A DNA stretch of 64,000 nucleotides from Sphaerulina vaccinii (Eukaryota > Ascomycota > Dothideomycetes > Mycosphaerellales > Mycosphaerellaceae). The stretch lies in NCBI GenBank assembly GCA_022570795.1, contig JAKUDP010000001.1, positions 2,542,001 to 2,606,000 of the forward strand, read 5' to 3'. The notes below the pieces were generated by a model. It was given only the letters and a program-made list of their open reading frames with translations. It was not told where the DNA came from and searched no databases. Position numbers and translations under genes: made by a program. Shown piece after piece: positions 61,390-64,000 of the stretch. Position 1 is the stretch's first letter. Every line of letters begins with the position of its first letter.

Positions 61390-61909
61390 TGAATGTGCCG
61401 TGGAGGAGGGCAGAAAGAGCTGGACTCAATATGAACCCGTCTAGACACGACAGATTGGAGATTTCTCTGCTATTCGGAAGTTTCCGTGTGTGCTGTTGAG
61501 ATATGAGGTCAATTATTGACATTCATCACGAGCAATCGCATTGCACTAACGCGGCCGCGGATACAGAAGTACTGATCACGAAGTATATCATAAGGACATT
61601 GTGAAGAGCCTGAGGCCTGCCGCCTGAATTCTGTGATATGGTGAATGGCACAGCTTCACACATGTATGTGAAGCTGTATCCTCAACGCTATAGCCTGAAC
61701 GCGTGTCATCGAGGGTGAGCGAGAGCCAATGTCTTCACTTACACTCACAATTTGTTTGTGCGCCTACCTATAACTTCTACTTCGCAGACTTCTTACCAAA
61801 CAACATCAACATCACGACAGCAAACTCAAGCAACATACTACCACTCAATACTCATTACGGACCACACAATACTCAACAACAACCACTTAACAACGACCTT
61901 TCCTGCACG
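61390..61909. other. Intergenic with a perfect 11-bp inverted repeat
   Basis: The repeat ACAGCTTCACA-CATGTA-TGTGAAGCTGT lies at 61650-61677. A CA/CT-rich leader precedes the ATG at 61910. No other feature. Confidence 0.5.
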
Positions 61910-62179
61910 ATGCCGTGCTTCCAAAACAAACAAACCTCCAAGGCAAGCTCCAAGGCTCACACTGAGCAGAAGATCATCGAACTCAAGGAAGAGAACTTCA
62001 AGGTCACTATGAAGCGCCACGAACTCGAAAGTCAGCTTCACGATCTCCACGCCTCCGACACGGAGCGTGAGCAGAAAGCGACTCGGCTGAGCTTCAAGAT
62101 TCAAGAAGTCAAGAAGCGAGCTTCGATCAAGCAAGCTGGCGTCCGTCTCCTCGAAGCAGAACTCGAAGCCATGAAATGA
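61910..62179 (+). CDS. Small coiled-coil protein
   Basis: An 89-residue ORF starts MPCFQNKQTSKASSKAHTEQ. It is almost entirely predicted coiled coil by heptad pattern (KIIELKEENFKVTMKRHELE, EVKKRASIKQAGVRLLEAEL). A long A/C-rich leader without ATGs precedes it. Its initiator context (CACGATGCC) is good. The frame extends upstream to 61703 with no convincing coding character. No recognised family. Confidence 0.5.
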   Translation: MPCFQNKQTSKASSKAHTEQKIIELKEENFKVTMKRHELESQLHDLHASDTEREQKATRLSFKIQEVKKRASIKQAGVRLLEAELEAMK

Positions 62180-62924
62180 GGTCGGTGAATCGTCGAGGAT
62201 TGGATCTTTATAGCTGAGCACTACTGACAGACAATAGGATACCGACGAGAGAGGGTGGAGATTATTTCTAAACAGCCGGGAACACCAAGCTGACGAGGGC
62301 GTGAACAAGGTGCAATCGCCTTTTTGTTGCGGATCAGAGACTGGATGCAGGTTGGGACTTTTGGGGAAGTGAGTCTAACTATGAATCACGAGATATGAAT
62401 AACGATGAAAAGTTACTTGATTACCCCCTCCACGTCACAGGCCTCTCTGCAGACATAATGTTGACTGTGCTGCCTAGGTTGCAGACGTGCTAGCGTAAGA
62501 TCTCAGAGATACCTTACTGAGATACAACTAGGTTCCATTCTGGCTATGTCCTTTGCTCACTTACTTCACATGCCAGGCCTCCCTGCGGACATGATGTTAA
62601 CTGTGCTGCTTAGGTCCCAGACGTACCAGTCTAGCTTTCCGGGCGAGAGATCAGAGACGTGCTACACCAAGCTGACCGGGTGGTGACACGGCATATCTCC
62701 ATAACTTCGCGCGAACTATGCTTACGGGAGGATACTGGGAGTGGCGCCTGTAAGCGAGATCGAGGTTAGAGAAGAATGCCACCAGGCTCCTTTTGGTAGT
62801 GGTCGCTTATTACACGCACATGATGCTATGAGACGACAAGCGGCCATAAGTATACCGAAAGTTCTGCTCTGAAGAGCTGGTTACTACTACATCTTTCCAG
62901 CTTCCAACCCATTCCCATCCCACC
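62180..62924. other. Intergenic with a diverged direct repeat
   Basis: About 52 bp beginning near 62440 (CAGGCCTCTCTGCAGACATA) recurs near 62573 (CAGGCCTCCCTGCGGACATG). Differences are mainly transitions. No gene seen. Confidence 0.5.
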
Positions 62925-63502
62925 ATGAAACTCACCTCCCTCTTCACAACTCTAGTACTCTTCTCTCCAGTCCTGAGCGATTGCATACCGCAAACCCAAG
63001 CCTCAATCTTCGTCCAACTCTTCTCCGGCATTCTCAACAAAACAGACTCCAATGCCAACGAAACAGCAAATGCGATCCTTGCAGACGATTTCAAAGAATT
63101 CTCATACTCGAGTCCGTCATTGTTAGATCAACCAGTAAGCGCTACGGGGACAGGTCTAGTCTACAACAAAACATCTTGGATTGAGAAGAACTTGAGTGCG
63201 GCGAAGTCGAGGCAAGTCAGGTAAGTAAGCTCCCTGGCTTCATTCAGACATGATTATATGGCGTTTTCTGACGATTTTACAGTACGCTGGAAATACTCGT
63301 CGCTTGTCCCTTGGAAATAATTTGGATGTGGCATGCTACAGATGGAACTTATCCTGTACAAGGAATCAACATTTTTGGAATGAGTATCAGCAGCGCAGGC
63401 AAGCTGCAGGCTGAGACTTTGAGGGAAGAGTTTGATAGTATTGCTGCTGGATTGAATGCTGGGGTGATTGAGAGGATTGTGAATGGTACGGTAAAGACGT
63501 AG
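62925..63502 (+). CDS. Secreted NTF2-like small protein
   Basis: Exons 62925-63220 and 63283-63502 encode 171 residues. A signal peptide (MKLTSLFTTLVLFSPVLSDC) precedes QASIFVQLFSGILNKTDSNA, then NAILADDFKEFSYSSPSLLD and later VACPLEIIWMWHATDGTYPV and INIFGMSISSAGKLQ. This layout fits the fungal NTF2-like secreted family. Several N-glycosylation sequons are present. Such small secreted proteins are abundant in plant-associated and saprotrophic ascomycetes; an extracellular role is inferred and no ligand can be named. Confidence 0.72.
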
Positions 63503-63558
63503 GACGTTGAGTAATAGAAGCAGTGTATGAGTTGCGAGCTGGCGTGGCATTGATCTAT

Positions 63559-64000
63559 CTATCCCTCCCGAATACTCACGGCCACTTCTTTACACTTCTC
63601 GTCACCAAACGAGTGTCTCCGCGAAGAGCTTTCTGAGCTTGACTCAGAACCATACCAAACTCGTTCATCTTCCGCAGCCACCTGTGTCTTCTTCGCGACC
63701 GACTCTCGAGTCCACATAACTCCCCACACTGCACTGTATATTGCGATCATCCCAGCCGCATAGCCAAAGACATGCAGAACGACACCCTGCCATCCCCAAG
63801 CTGGGTTCATCCATTCATAGACATATATCCCTTGCAGCCCTTTGGTGATGTACGCCACTCCTAGATAGAGACTTAGGCCTGTCAGGACCACAAGGAGGTG
63901 TGAGAAGAATGGCGGAGGAGGCACAGCGCTGAACACGATCTCGAATATCGCGAAGAGGCTATTAAGTCCGTGGACGGAAATGTTGATCCATTGCGTAAAG
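63559..64000 (-). CDS. Multi-pass membrane protein, 5' end beyond the window
   Basis: The minus-strand frame is open to the right edge (TQWINISVHGLNSLFAIFEI at 64000 side), so the N-terminus is missing. Membrane segments include SHLLVVLTGLSLYLGVAYIT and VVLHVFGYAAGMIAIYSAVW. The His/Asn-rich first segment, then LYLGVAYITKGLQGIYVYEW, resembles the FAR-17a/AIG1-like fungal membrane-protein group, some of which hydrolyse fatty-acid esters of hydroxy fatty acids; this is tentative. The Ser-rich tail (GSESSSESSSRRHSFG) is cytosolic by prediction. An internal Met at 63936 is not the true start. Confidence 0.6.
   Translation of the reverse strand, partial: FTQWINISVHGLNSLFAIFEIVFSAVPPPPFFSHLLVVLTGLSLYLGVAYITKGLQGIYVYEWMNPAWGWQGVVLHVFGYAAGMIAIYSAVWGVMWTRESVAKKTQVAAEDERVWYGSESSSESSSRRHSFGDEKCKEVAVSIREG

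Overview
The window looks like nuclear DNA of a filamentous ascomycete (Pezizomycotina, probably Dothideomycetes; the class is an inference). Genes lie on both strands at about one per 2 kb. Most carry 49-60 bp introns with GT..AG ends and CTGAC/CTAAC-like branch points. Gene content is typically fungal: GLEYA adhesin, heme-thiolate peroxidase, HET remnants, Spg1, Tom22, Upf2. One AT-rich, TA-rich gene desert (about 35.5-36.1 kb) resembles DNA decayed by repeat-induced point mutation.

Layout. 0-6 kb: secreted proteins (GLEYA-domain adhesin, seven-exon serine carboxypeptidase, heme-thiolate peroxidase). 6-9 kb: a tandem pair of unrecognised paralogues, one with an internal A-B-A-B 75-bp coding repeat. 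9.2-10.4 kb: sideroflexin. 11.9-16.1 kb: a four-helix membrane protein, an F-box-like protein and a mitochondrial phosphate carrier. 17.5-19.4 kb: intracellular alpha-amylase. 25.6-34.8 kb: Spg1 GTPase, Rrb1, a TauD-type dioxygenase, an amino-acid permease and a secreted S9 peptidase. 36.4-41.6 kb: small NTF2-like and lipocalin-like proteins, a cyclin-like protein, a HET remnant and a small orphan. 42.3-46.3 kb: Upf2. 47-54.9 kb: methyltransferase, DUF2235 hydrolase, a decayed HET-ankyrin gene, Ach1. 55.1-59.9 kb: a decayed GFA gene and four tandem F-box-like paralogues. 60.2-64 kb: Tom22, two small proteins, a secreted NTF2-like protein, and a membrane protein running off the right edge.

The most unusual content is a family of about 27 complete, roughly 150-nt, RNA-polymerase-III-like genes: 20 in a head-to-tail minus-strand array at 19.5-24.4 kb (plus two truncated copies), two on the plus strand at 24.4-25.1 kb, a divergent pair at 11.3-11.8 kb, and three of a second subfamily at 16.4-17.0 kb. 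Each has a TATA-like element, a conserved start block, a tRNA-type A box, a stem-loop with many compensatory base changes, a variable 3' half, and a T4-T6 terminator often followed by a second T-run. They are not tRNAs, 5S rRNA or U6, and I do not recognise the family. The conserved 5' scaffold with a unit-specific 3' half suggests a multigene small-RNA system of unknown function.

The protein genes do not form an obvious pathway or secondary-metabolite cluster. They mix housekeeping genes (Upf2, Rrb1, Spg1, Tom22, Ach1, phosphate carrier, sideroflexin) with fast-evolving secreted, HET-type and F-box-like genes, several of them broken.
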